Positions 5,981-13,605 are shown, numbered from the stretch's first letter. The stretch: 16,969 nt of DNA from Candidatus Fibrimonadales bacterium (GCA_009788135.1 WQSA01000014.1:3218-20186); one strand, 5' to 3'. Notes: generated from the sequence alone by a model not told the origin. A program made the numbers and translations.

Positions 5981-8842
5981 TCATCTTTTCTTAGCCGGTT
6001 TAGCCTTCTTCGCTGCCTTGCTCTTTTTCACAGTCTTAACCGCAGGCGGAGCATCTTTCACCGCAGATTTTGCCGCCGCAATTCTTGCAACCGGCACCCT
6101 GAACGGAGAGCAACTGACATAGTTTAAACCCAAGCGGTTGCAGAAATCTATGGAACTGGGATCGCCGCCGTGCTCGCCGCAAATGCCAAGCTTAATGTTT
6201 GAGCGTGTTGCACGACCGCCTTGAACAGCGATTTCCATAAGCTTGCCAACACCGGTCTGGTCCAGAGTTGCAAAAGGATCGCTCTTTACAATGCCAGCCT
6301 CCTTTTCATAGAAAGGCAAGAAATGACCAGCGTCATCGCGGCTCATGCCGAGCGTGGTTTGCGTTAAATCGTTCGTGCCAAAAGAGAAGAATTCCGCATG
6401 CTTTGCTATTTGCTCTGCGGTAATCGCCGCTCTGGGAATTTCAATCATGGTTCCAACCTTGTACTCCAAAGTGCGCTTTGCAGCGGAGAATTCCTCTTTT
6501 GCAACTCTGTGCACAATCTCAAGCTGCAATTCAAGCTCTCTGTCAAAGCCAACGAGAGGAATCATAATTTCGGGACGAGGAATTTTCTTGGTCTTTGCCG
6601 CTACCGCCAAAGCTGCGCGGAACAGGGCACGGCTTTGCATCTCGGAAATTTCTGGATACACAATTCCCAAACGGCAGCCTCTGTGACCGAGCATGGGATT
6701 AGCCTCGTGCATGGAAGCGACTGTTTGCGAAACCTGCGCAAAATGAACATTGAGTTTGCGAGCGAGCTCGTCTATCTGGTCCTTTGAAGAAGGCAAAAAT
6801 TCGTGCAAAGGCGGGTCAAGATAGCGCACGGTAACAGGATGCTCCCCCATTGCCATAAACAAACCTTCAAAATCTTCCTGCTGAATAGGCAGCAGCCTTT
6901 CCAAAGCATAGCGGAAATGCCTGATTGGAATGTGATATTCGTTTTCCAGCAAAACGGCATCGTTTGGGCGCACTGCAAGTTTCGCTTTGTATTCCGCATA
7001 AATCGGAGCAAAAATTATCATTTCGCGCACAAGGTCAATGCGGTCGCCTTTGAAGAACATGTGCTCCGTGCGGCAAAGTCCAATGCCATCCGCTCCGAAT
7101 GCCACTGCGTTCATAGCCTGTTCCGGTTGGTCAGCGTTTGTGCGAATGCCAAGTTTGCGGTATTTGTCTGCGAGCTTCATTATAAAATCGTAGTCTGCGA
7201 ACAGTTCGGAATCTTTTGGAGCGAGCGTTTTGTCTATCAACACCTGAATTAATTCAGACGGAGCGGTGTCTATTTTCTCGCTTATCACTTCGCCTGTGGA
7301 ACCGTTGATAGAAATGAAGTCCCCCTCTTTCATCACTTTGTCTCCGCAGGTCAAAACTCCTGTAGTGTAGTTGATGTCAATATCAGAGGCTCCAACAACG
7401 CAAACCTTGCCCATTTGCCTTGCAACCACGGCAGCATGGCTGGAAACGCCGCCCTTAGCGGTGACTATGCCGCTTGCAGCAATCATTCCGCGCAAATCTT
7501 CGGGGCTGGTTTCAACACGAGCCAGCACTACAGGCCCAAGCGTTGCCCAGCGTTCCGCTTTTTCTGCGGTGAACGCGAGGGTTCCGGTGGCGGCGCCTGG
7601 CCCAGCGGGCAAGCCTTTTGTGAGCAGACGTTTCTCTGCGATGGCTTTTTGGTATGCATCTTTGTTGAATACGGGAGCAAGCAACTGCTCTATTGCCTCA
7701 GGATCTGCGCTTGCTATCGCATGTCCCTGGGTCATAAGCCCTTGCTTTACCATTTCGTGCGCTATTTTTACATAAGCTCTTGCGGTGCGTTTGCCATTTC
7801 TGGTTTGGAGCATATATAATTTGCCGTCTTCTATGGTAAATTCAAAATCCTGCATATCTCCGAATTCTTTTTCCAGTTGTTTGCGAATATCGCATAGCTC
7901 CTTGTAGCAATGTTCCAAATTCGGCGTGGTAGCCATTGTGGATATTTTCAGCGGAGTGCGAATTCCAGCAACAACATCTTCGCCCTGAGCGTTCACCAAA
8001 AATTCTCCGTAGAATTCATTGTCGCCGTTAGCAGGATTGCGAGTGAATGCAACGCCTGTTCCGGAGCTATCGCCCAGATTGCCGAACACCATGGACTGAA
8101 CATTTACAGCCGTTCCCCATTCTTCAGGAATTTTGTATTTGCGGCGGTAAATTATAGCACGTTCGTTCATCCAACTTGTGAACACGGCTCCTATTGCGCC
8201 TTCAAGCTGCTTGAACGGATCGCTTGGGAAGGCTTTTCCTGTTTTTTCCAGAATCAGGTTTTTGAATTTTGAGATTATGCTTTTCAAGTCTTCTTCCGGG
8301 AGTTGGTTATCGTGCGTTACCCCTCTTTTATCACGAGCTTCTGTTAGAATCACTTCAAATGGGTCATGCTCGTGCTCATTTGCACGCTCAATCTGCAAAA
8401 CAACGCCGGAATACATTTGAATAAAGCGGCGATAAGAATCGTAGGCAAAGCGTCCGTTTTGACTTTTTGCCTTTAGCACTTCCACTGTGGTATCGTTTAA
8501 GCCTAAATTCAGAATTGTATCCATCATGCCCGGCATGGATTCTCTTGCGCCTGAGCGCACGGCTACGAGAAGCGGATTTTTGTTTCCACCGAATTGCTTT
8601 CCTGTTTGCTTTTCTATTGCCGATATGGATTTTTTAATCTCTGCGTCCAACCCGCTTGGCATTTTCCGCTTATTTGCGTAATATTCAGTGCAAACATCCG
8701 TTGTGATTGTAAATCCCGGTGGAACGTTAAAACCTCTTTTTGCCATTTCTGCAAGTCCAGCGCCTTTGCCTCCGAGCAAATTGCGTTGCGAACCATTCCC
8801 TTCGGTAATACCTTTGCCGAAGAGATAAACTCTTTTAGTCAT
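5981..8842 (-). CDS. ppdK: Pyruvate, phosphate dikinase
   Basis: A 953-residue cytosolic enzyme interconverting PEP, AMP and PPi with pyruvate, ATP and Pi; in fermenters it often runs glycolytically and saves ATP. The N-terminal ATP-grasp region shows NLLGGKGAGLAEM (21-33) and AVRSGARESMPGMMDT (94-109). The swivelling domain has TAKGGVSSHAAVVARQMGK with the phosphorylated His469. The C-terminal PEP barrel has GLCRTEHMFF (588-597), FGTNDLTQTTLG (821-832) and LGICGEHGGDP with Cys888. The start is ATG 8842 with AGGAG five bases upstream; a longer reading to 8932 would run into the preceding gene and lacks homology. The enzyme is longer than the usual 870-900 residues, partly because of a Lys/Ala-rich tail from about residue 929 (VKKSKAAKKAKPAKKR). 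No other PEP-enzyme genes adjoin it. Confidence 0.97.
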   Translation of the reverse strand: MTKRVYLFGKGITEGNGSQRNLLGGKGAGLAEMAKRGFNVPPGFTITTDVCTEYYANKRKMPSGLDAEIKKSISAIEKQTGKQFGGNKNPLLVAVRSGARESMPGMMDTILNLGLNDTTVEVLKAKSQNGRFAYDSYRRFIQMYSGVVLQIERANEHEHDPFEVILTEARDKRGVTHDNQLPEEDLKSIISKFKNLILEKTGKAFPSDPFKQLEGAIGAVFTSWMNERAIIYRRKYKIPEEWGTAVNVQSMVFGNLGDSSGTGVAFTRNPANGDNEFYGEFLVNAQGEDVVAGIRTPLKISTMATTPNLEHCYKELCDIRKQLEKEFGDMQDFEFTIEDGKLYMLQTRNGKRTARAYVKIAHEMVKQGLMTQGHAIASADPEAIEQLLAPVFNKDAYQKAIAEKRLLTKGLPAGPGAATGTLAFTAEKAERWATLGPVVLARVETSPEDLRGMIAASGIVTAKGGVSSHAAVVARQMGKVCVVGASDIDINYTTGVLTCGDKVMKEGDFISINGSTGEVISEKIDTAPSELIQVLIDKTLAPKDSELFADYDFIMKLADKYRKLGIRTNADQPEQAMNAVAFGADGIGLCRTEHMFFKGDRIDLVREMIIFAPIYAEYKAKLAVRPNDAVLLENEYHIPIRHFRYALERLLPIQQEDFEGLFMAMGEHPVTVRYLDPPLHEFLPSSKDQIDELARKLNVHFAQVSQTVASMHEANPMLGHRGCRLGIVYPEISEMQSRALFRAALAVAAKTKKIPRPEIMIPLVGFDRELELQLEIVHRVAKEEFSAAKRTLEYKVGTMIEIPRAAITAEQIAKHAEFFSFGTNDLTQTTLGMSRDDAGHFLPFYEKEAGIVKSDPFATLDQTGVGKLMEIAVQGGRATRSNIKLGICGEHGGDPSSIDFCNRLGLNYVSCSPFRVPVARIAAAKSAVKDAPPAVKTVKKSKAAKKAKPAKKR

Positions 8843-8865
8843 GTGAACTCCTGTTGTATGATGGA

Positions 8866-8871
8866 AATATA
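8866..8871 (-). promoter_or_regulatory. Putative -10 element of ppdK
   Basis: On the minus strand TTACTATATTTCCATC contains TATATT, starting five bases after the stop codon of the carboxyltransferase gene. Transcription would start near 8859, giving a leader of about 17 bases that contains the AGGAG site (8852-8848). It shares the CTATATT-W-CC context with the elements at 5947, 10481 and 16757, but here a leader exists. Confidence 0.45.
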
Positions 8872-8876
8872 GTAAC

Positions 8877-10448
8877 CTACAAAGGTATATTTCCGTGCTT
8901 TCTCTTTGGGCCTTCTTGTCTCTTGTTTGCAAGGGAACGCAAATGCGCTATGAGCATGCTTCTGGTTTGCGACGGTTCAATAACATCGTCAACATAACCG
9001 CGAGAAGCGGCAATAGTCGGGTTTGCGAACTTGTCTATGTATTCCTGCTTGCACTCGGCTATTTTCGCTTTCACATCGCCGCCCGCTTCTTTCACAGCGT
9101 CAATGTCTTTTTTGAACACGATGTTCACAGCGCCGCCCGGACCCATAACAGCAATTTCCGCACCTGGCCATGCCGCTACAAAGTCTGCGCCCAAATGCCT
9201 TGAACACATGCAAATATACGCCCCGCCATAGCTTTTTCTCAAAATTACCGTCAGTTTTGGAACCGTAGCTTCTGCATAAGCGTAAAGCAGCTTTGCGCCA
9301 TGCCTGATTATGCCGCTGTATTCCTGATCCGTGCCCGGCAAAAATCCCGGCACATCAACAAAAGATACCAGAGGTATATTGAACGAATCGCAAAAACGCA
9401 CAAAACGAGCTGCTTTATCGCTGGCATTTACATCCAAACAACCGCTGGACTCTCTTGGATTGTTAGCCACTACTCCAACCGCAGTTCCGCCCAAACGGCC
9501 AAGACCTATAATTACATTGTGCGCATAATTTTCTTGCAATTCCAAAAATGAATTTATATCCAAAACATTCTTAACAACATCTGCCATATCGTAAGGCTTT
9601 TTGGAATCTGCAGGAACAAAGCTTTCTATTTCCTCCGGCATCTCCATGTTAGCAACAGAATTTATGGAAGGCGGAAGATCTACATTGTTGCTTGGCAAAT
9701 AGGAGAGAAGCCTCTTTACCCAGTCCAAAGCGTCTTGATCGTTTTCGCCAATATAAGTTACAACTCCGCTTTTGCTAGCGTGCATTTCCGGGCCGCCAAG
9801 ATCTTCTTTGCTAACTGTTTCGCCCGTTACGGTTTTTATCACATCGGGGCCCGTTATAAACATGCAGGAAGTATCTTTTACCATCACCACAAAGTCTGTG
9901 ATGCCAGGGCTATAAACCGCGCCTCCGGCGCAAGGTCCCATAATTACGGAAATCTGCGGAATCACGCCGCTGGCTCTGGTGTTTCTCATAAAGATATCGC
10001 CATAGCCGCAGAGCGCTCCTATGCCTTCTTGCACTCTTGCTCCGCCTGAATCATTTAAAGAAACGAATGGCGCTCCGTTTTGCATAGCCATATCCATAAG
10101 GTTGGCAATCTTTTTGCCGTGCATTTCTCCGAGCGAACCGCCTATAACGGTAAAATCCTGCGCAGCAGCATAAACCAAGCGTCCGTTCACAAGCCCAAAG
10201 CCTGTCACTACCCCATCGCCGGGGATCTTTTTTTTGCCAAGCCCGAAAAATTCATTGCGAAGCTCAATGTATGCGCCTACTTCAACGAAGGTTCCAGCAT
10301 CGAAAAAGTATTCTATGCGTTCCCAAGCGCTAAGTTGGCCACGTTTATGCTGTTTTTCAATGGCTTCGGCACCTCCTCCGAGCCTCATGTTAGTTCTTTT
10401 CGCCTTTAGCGCTTCAATTTGAGCGCTGTAAACTGCATCTTTAGACAA
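8877..10448 (-). CDS. mmdA: Acyl-CoA carboxyltransferase (methylmalonyl-CoA decarboxylase alpha / propionyl-CoA carboxylase beta type)
   Basis: A 523-residue carboxyltransferase that moves a carboxyl group between biotin and an acyl-CoA, probably methylmalonyl-CoA/propionyl-CoA. Counted from the longer GTG start, seen are RLGGGAEAIEKQHKRGQLSA (26-45), SGGARVQEGIG (138-148), GPCAGGAVYSPG (175-186), DVPGFLPGTDQE (369-380), SYGGAYICM (410-418), GADFVAAWPGAEIAVMGPGG (424-443) and the C-terminal KRKHGNIPL typical of this subfamily. GTG at 10460 and TTG at 10448 are both in frame; TTG is chosen because GGTGAGG lies six bases before it, whereas the GTG is inside that Shine-Dalgarno. Biotin carrier, membrane decarboxylase subunits and biotin carboxylase are absent from the window, so decarboxylase versus carboxylase cannot be decided. 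A palindrome overlaps the transcription start. Confidence 0.9.
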   Translation of the reverse strand: MSKDAVYSAQIEALKAKRTNMRLGGGAEAIEKQHKRGQLSAWERIEYFFDAGTFVEVGAYIELRNEFFGLGKKKIPGDGVVTGFGLVNGRLVYAAAQDFTVIGGSLGEMHGKKIANLMDMAMQNGAPFVSLNDSGGARVQEGIGALCGYGDIFMRNTRASGVIPQISVIMGPCAGGAVYSPGITDFVVMVKDTSCMFITGPDVIKTVTGETVSKEDLGGPEMHASKSGVVTYIGENDQDALDWVKRLLSYLPSNNVDLPPSINSVANMEMPEEIESFVPADSKKPYDMADVVKNVLDINSFLELQENYAHNVIIGLGRLGGTAVGVVANNPRESSGCLDVNASDKAARFVRFCDSFNIPLVSFVDVPGFLPGTDQEYSGIIRHGAKLLYAYAEATVPKLTVILRKSYGGAYICMCSRHLGADFVAAWPGAEIAVMGPGGAVNIVFKKDIDAVKEAGGDVKAKIAECKQEYIDKFANPTIAASRGYVDDVIEPSQTRSMLIAHLRSLANKRQEGPKRKHGNIPL

Positions 10449-10454
10449 CTTAAA

Positions 10455-10478
10455 CCTCACCGATTAAATTCAGTGAGG
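10455..10478 (-). promoter_or_regulatory. Palindrome over the mmdA transcription start and Shine-Dalgarno (candidate operator)
   Basis: Two nine-base arms, CCTCACTGA and TCGGTGAGG, are separated by six bases (ATTTAA). They match as inverted repeats with one mismatch, or as a nine-pair RNA stem with one G-U. The left arm begins two bases after the -10 hexamer TATATT and the right arm contains the Shine-Dalgarno GGTGAGG. If transcription starts near 10474, the left arm would be only partly transcribed, which favours a DNA operator over an RNA hairpin. There is no T-run after it, so it is not a terminator. The regulator is not in the window. Confidence 0.5.
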
Positions 10479-10480
10479 GT

Positions 10481-10486
10481 AATATA
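10481..10486 (-). promoter_or_regulatory. Putative -10 element of mmdA
   Basis: On the minus strand TTAACTATATTACCCTC contains TATATT one base after the stop codon of the upstream secreted-protein gene. TTGCGG lies 17 bases upstream and is the only -35-like hexamer found at any of these elements. The expected start of transcription is near 10474. Confidence 0.5.
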
Positions 10487-10487
10487 G

Positions 10488-10721
10488 TTAATTTACAGGG
10501 AGCCGCAATATTTTTTGGCTGCTGCCAAAATTTGCTTTTATTATATACAAGCCTTTTGGCAAATCTGCAAGCGGAACCGACCAGTTGCCGCTCGCAAAGT
10601 TTAACTTGCGCAACCGCTTTCCGCTCAAATCAAAGACTTCCAGCGTGGCACTGCGCGTAACCTGCAAAGAGATGCCGTTTTTGATAATCTGCGCACCGTT
10701 TGCATTGGCGATTTTGGAAAT
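10488..10721 (-). repeat. Sorting-module repeat, copy 1
   Basis: The last 77 codons and stop of the CBM-like secreted protein gene. They align without gaps to the last 77 codons of the GH8 gene (12091-12324). About two thirds of residues are identical by eye count, including SKIANAN, NGISLQV, RKLNFASG and DLPK-LYII. DNA similarity is clear as well (for instance around AAAATCGCCAATGCAAACGG against the matching GH8 bases). Confidence 0.8.
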
Positions 10722-12107
10722 AATTATAGGAACTGGCCAAGGGCAGTCATTGCTTCCAATTGTACCTGCCGGGCAAGAAGCATGCCCCGTTAGGCAAATT
10801 TTGTCGCTAGTTAAGAGACAGTAGGTAAAACTAAACGAACCGCCGCTTGAGCTGCTTGGAGAATCATCTACTGAGCTGGAGCTGCTCGGAGAGCCATCAT
10901 CTCCCGCACTAGAGCTGCTCGGAGAGTCAGAACCTGTTATGCAGAATACATGAGCTATTTCCAAGGACGACTTCAGAGAAATCTTTCCTTCAGGGGCTGG
11001 GGCAGTTTTATTATTTACTTCCCAGCCAATTTGCATAACCTTGCTGAAATCAATCTCAGGAGCATTATCTGGTCCGCATTTTGATGCATCCCAATGATTA
11101 TAAATATCCAGATCGCTTTTTGCAACTACTCTTTTTGTCCATTCTGTTTTTTCCGGCACTTCTGCAATACCCCACTTATTGGAACCATCCGACTCTTCGT
11201 CTGAACAAAGAATTGGAGAGAATTCCAACTGGAATTCATGCGCAGCGCCTTTGTAGTAATACGAAATAGAATTGCACTGGCTCAAGTTTTTCTCCGCTCC
11301 TGTTTCGCTATTTTTAATAGCTATAACTGCTCCATGGTAATTATTTTCAAGTTCGGTAGGCGCCTGTCCCATCTCCGTATTTATGAGTTTTGCAACGCCA
11401 TCTATAAATACAATGGGGCCGTTTTCATCAGTATCGTTTTCATAGTTGCCTTCAGGCTCATAAGAATAAATAAAAACATAATCTCCATAAGCAGTTTTTC
11501 TGTTATATATATTTTCTCCATATCCTCTGTATTCAAATATGGGATAACCTTCAGCGTTATCTGGAGTAAAATCAAATGTAGCATTGCTAGCGCTTGAGCT
11601 GCTATTATCTGAAACATTAGTACTGCTTGAACTGTTGGAACCAACTGTTGCTGGTTTCCCTCCTATTTCTGCACATTGCAAATCCTCGCCGTATTTGTTA
11701 TCTTCGGTTAAAGCTGACCCGTTAACGCCATAGAATAAATTTCCATTTGTAGAACAATGAGCAATAACAGCCGCACAAGTTGTTTGCTCTTCATTGGGAT
11801 TAAGTCTATAGCATCCAGTCCCCCAATCGCAAAATAATCCGCGACCTTGCGAATCTTCGCACTGCCCAGATTGCGGAGCATCTGGACCTCCAGCTATAAG
11901 ATTAGTACATGCAGGATCGCTAAACAAGCCATTAGAATATGATATGCAGGCATCTCTATTTGTCATGCTTGGATTTTCAGCGTTAGGGCTACTTGGATTC
12001 TCTAATCGATAACATTCATCCCAAAGGCAATACTCTGTCTGGGCCCATGGCTGGGAAACGCAGAACGCTAAAACTAACGCAGCTAATGTTTTATCTAACT
12101 GGAACAC
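10488..12107 (-). CDS. Secreted Cys-rich, CBM-like protein with Ser linkers and C-terminal sorting-type module
   Basis: A 539-residue protein. The signal peptide is MFQLDKTLAALVLAFCVSQPWA. Residues about 26-72 and 92-150 are two imperfect Cys-rich repeats (YCLWDECYRLENP...DAC and FCDWGTGCYRLNP...TTC). After a Ser linker (158-174), residues about 178-392 form a probable beta-sandwich, whose end (YYYKGAAHEFQLEF, EWTKRVVAKSDLDIY, IDFSKVMQIGWEVN, GKISL) follows the pattern of CBM11/30-like jelly-roll domains. Then come three SSSS blocks, a short Cys segment and the last 77 residues (SKIANANGAQIIKNGISLQV...LPKGLYIIK), a T9SS/Fibrobacter-like sorting module. The GTG at 12107 has AAGGAG seven bases upstream and is preferred to the TTG at 12131. 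It overlaps the GH8 gene by 17 bases. No catalytic motif was recognised; a substrate-binding role beside the cellulase is inferred. Confidence 0.75.
   Translation of the reverse strand: MFQLDKTLAALVLAFCVSQPWAQTEYCLWDECYRLENPSSPNAENPSMTNRDACISYSNGLFSDPACTNLIAGGPDAPQSGQCEDSQGRGLFCDWGTGCYRLNPNEEQTTCAAVIAHCSTNGNLFYGVNGSALTEDNKYGEDLQCAEIGGKPATVGSNSSSSTNVSDNSSSSASNATFDFTPDNAEGYPIFEYRGYGENIYNRKTAYGDYVFIYSYEPEGNYENDTDENGPIVFIDGVAKLINTEMGQAPTELENNYHGAVIAIKNSETGAEKNLSQCNSISYYYKGAAHEFQLEFSPILCSDEESDGSNKWGIAEVPEKTEWTKRVVAKSDLDIYNHWDASKCGPDNAPEIDFSKVMQIGWEVNNKTAPAPEGKISLKSSLEIAHVFCITGSDSPSSSSAGDDGSPSSSSSVDDSPSSSSGGSFSFTYCLLTSDKICLTGHASCPAGTIGSNDCPWPVPIIISKIANANGAQIIKNGISLQVTRSATLEVFDLSGKRLRKLNFASGNWSVPLADLPKGLYIIKANFGSSQKILRLPVN
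10839..10930 (-). repeat. Ser-rich linker repeat
   Basis: Codes for three SPSSSS-type blocks separated by short Gly/Asp runs (AGDDG, VDD). Underlying bases repeat AGCTCG-type Ser codons. Such linkers separate domains in Fibrobacter secreted enzymes. Confidence 0.65.
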
Positions 12108-12324
12108 GTAAAATCTCCTTACTATTATCAAACGATACGCTTATAATATACAAATTTTTTGGCAAGTCTGAGAGCGAAACCAGCCAAGATCCGCTGGCAA
12201 AATTCAATTTACGTACAGATTTTCCTCTTAAATCAAAGATTTCCAAAGATGCATTATTTACAACCTGCAAAGAAATGCCGTTGCTGACAATCTGCGCCAC
12301 GTTTGCATTGGCTATTTTGGAAAG
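12091..12324 (-). repeat. Sorting-module repeat, copy 2
   Basis: The last 77 codons and stop of the GH8 gene, homologous to 10488-10721. Both end in ILR-[LV]-PV and carry the pattern LE-[VI]-FDL-x-GK. The pair is a direct repeat about 1.6 kb apart in the same orientation. Confidence 0.8.
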
Positions 12325-13554
12325 TGCTATATGCGTTGTATTAGAGCTAGAACTGCTGGAGCTTGGTTCTGAACTGGAGGAACTGAGTACGCTTGATGAA
12401 CTGGGAACTTCCGAAAGTGCTTTTAAATTAGGCATATTGCCTGATGCCAAAAGACCCGTTAAAATCTGCAAAGAATGGTTGTAATAGGATTGATTTTCAA
12501 AGCTCATCAACTGAGTCCAAAAACTGTTCATTTTTGTTTGATTTGCAGAGTTATAAGAAAGCGCATTTGTGAATGGTCCTAAAAATGTTGCATTTTTGTG
12601 ATTGTTCATGCTTCCTGTCAATGATATAGTACCTCCTATATCTGAGGCATTTTTATTATTCAAAAATTTTGTGTAAAGATTTTCAAGCAAAGTTTTTGCA
12701 GTGCTATGACCATACCAAGCATAAGCCCAGGCTAAACGCCATGGAGTGCGAGCTGCGTCGTAACCATAATCGCCGCGAGAATGGCTGCCATCGTCCTTGC
12801 ACCAATCGGAAAATAATCCTGAAGTTGAATTTTGATTTCTAGTCAGCAGAGTGTAGTTTGCATCAATAACACTCTCCCATTTGCTAGCCTGGGCACTCTC
12901 CACTTCTCTGAAAATCTCAAATGTTGCAGGGCTAACATAACTTGGATTTCTTTCAGAATTCCAGCCATCTCCAGGTCTATGCAAATTATTTGGGTCAATT
13001 TCATATTGCCTGATCCTTGCTATTAAAGCCTTAGCAGAATCAAGGTAGTTTTTGCCACCTCCTGTCCCGAATTGATAATGAGCCATTGCAAGCGCAAGAG
13101 CAGCGTCAAATTCCGCATCGCTGGCCGCATTCCTGCCGTCATTGGCAACACCAGTGAAACCGTTGATTTTCCAGTTCATTAGCAGATTGTTGTTTGTAAA
13201 ATTCTGGTAATATGCCCATAATCTGTCAAAATTATCTTGGTAACTTTTAGCCGCATCGCTAAAATAAACCATCATTAACATGCCGTAAGCTATGCCTTCT
13301 GAAACTGTTTGAGCAGGGGTATCCCATTTAATGCGAGCGCAAGGAACATTACTGAGTTTACCGTTGCAAGTGCCAGTTTCGTAAAAACCAGTGATAAAAC
13401 TTTCAAATGTTTTTTTTAGATCTGCAGAAGCATTAGCCGATGTTGCATTTATTGTTTCATTCCCGTAGTTTTGTTCTTGAGGATACGGAAAATTGACGGC
13501 AGAATACGCGGCGCATGTAGCCAAGACAAATAAAAGCAACGCTTTTTTAATCAT
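12091..13554 (-). CDS. GH8 endoglucanase, secreted, with Ser linker and C-terminal sorting-type module
   Basis: A 487-residue glycoside hydrolase of family 8, which hydrolyses beta-1,4-linked glucans or xylans with inversion. The signal peptide is MIKKALLLFVLATCAAYSA. The catalytic (alpha/alpha)6 domain covers about residues 22-375: TVSEGIAYGMLMMVYFSD carries the proton donor Glu86, ASDAEFDAALALAMAHYQFG is the family signature region, and GDYGYDAARTPWRLAWAYAW carries the probable base Asp266. A poly-Ser linker (385-404) and the 77-residue sorting-type module (411-487) follow. There is no separate binding module; the next gene may provide one. The start is ATG 13554 with GAGGG six bases upstream. 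Its stop lies 17 bases inside the next gene, so translation of the two is probably coupled. Cellulase versus xylanase or chitosanase activity cannot be decided by eye. Confidence 0.92.
   Translation of the reverse strand: MIKKALLLFVLATCAAYSAVNFPYPQEQNYGNETINATSANASADLKKTFESFITGFYETGTCNGKLSNVPCARIKWDTPAQTVSEGIAYGMLMMVYFSDAAKSYQDNFDRLWAYYQNFTNNNLLMNWKINGFTGVANDGRNAASDAEFDAALALAMAHYQFGTGGGKNYLDSAKALIARIRQYEIDPNNLHRPGDGWNSERNPSYVSPATFEIFREVESAQASKWESVIDANYTLLTRNQNSTSGLFSDWCKDDGSHSRGDYGYDAARTPWRLAWAYAWYGHSTAKTLLENLYTKFLNNKNASDIGGTISLTGSMNNHKNATFLGPFTNALSYNSANQTKMNSFWTQLMSFENQSYYNHSLQILTGLLASGNMPNLKALSEVPSSSSVLSSSSSEPSSSSSSSNTTHIALSKIANANVAQIVSNGISLQVVNNASLEIFDLRGKSVRKLNFASGSWLVSLSDLPKNLYIISVSFDNSKEILRVPVR
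12343..12402 (-). repeat. Poly-Ser linker of the GH8 gene
   Basis: Codes for three Ser blocks (SSSS, SSSSS, SSSSSSS) with VL and EP between them. It joins the catalytic domain to the C-terminal module. Confidence 0.65.
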
Positions 13555-13580
13555 AACTTACCCTCTAAATTAAATTCCAC

Positions 13581-13604
13581 TTATATAAATATATATTAAT
13601 ATAT
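13581..13604 (-). promoter_or_regulatory. AT-only promoter region of the GH8 gene
   Basis: A 24-base run of only A and T, containing the perfect palindrome ATATATTAATATAT (13591-13604) and TTATATAA. Several -10-like hexamers overlap (TATATT, TATATA). If the TATATA nearest the gene is used, the leader is about 20 bases and holds the GAGGG site. The element lacks the C-run of the other promoters here. Confidence 0.35.
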
Positions 13605-13605
13605 C

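Noticed and set aside
6803..7252. 149-codon plus-strand open frame inside ppdK
   Set aside because: Antisense shadow; no Shine-Dalgarno and no recognisable pattern.
8843..8932. 30-codon N-terminal extension of ppdK to an ATG at 8932
   Set aside because: It overlaps the end of the upstream carboxyltransferase gene, has no similarity to PPDK and crosses the -10 element; the ATG at 8842 has AGGAG at five bases and the family's normal start.
10455..10478. Intrinsic terminator for the secreted-protein gene
   Set aside because: The stem is followed by GTTTAAG rather than a T-run, and it lies after the next gene's -10 element.
12108..12131. TTG start at 12131 for the CBM-like secreted protein
   Set aside because: It would put eight residues before the signal peptide; GTG at 12107 has AAGGAG seven bases upstream.
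13591..13604. Perfect 14-base palindrome ATATATTAATATAT as a specific operator
   Set aside because: In an AT-only run such palindromes arise easily; recorded only as part of the promoter region.
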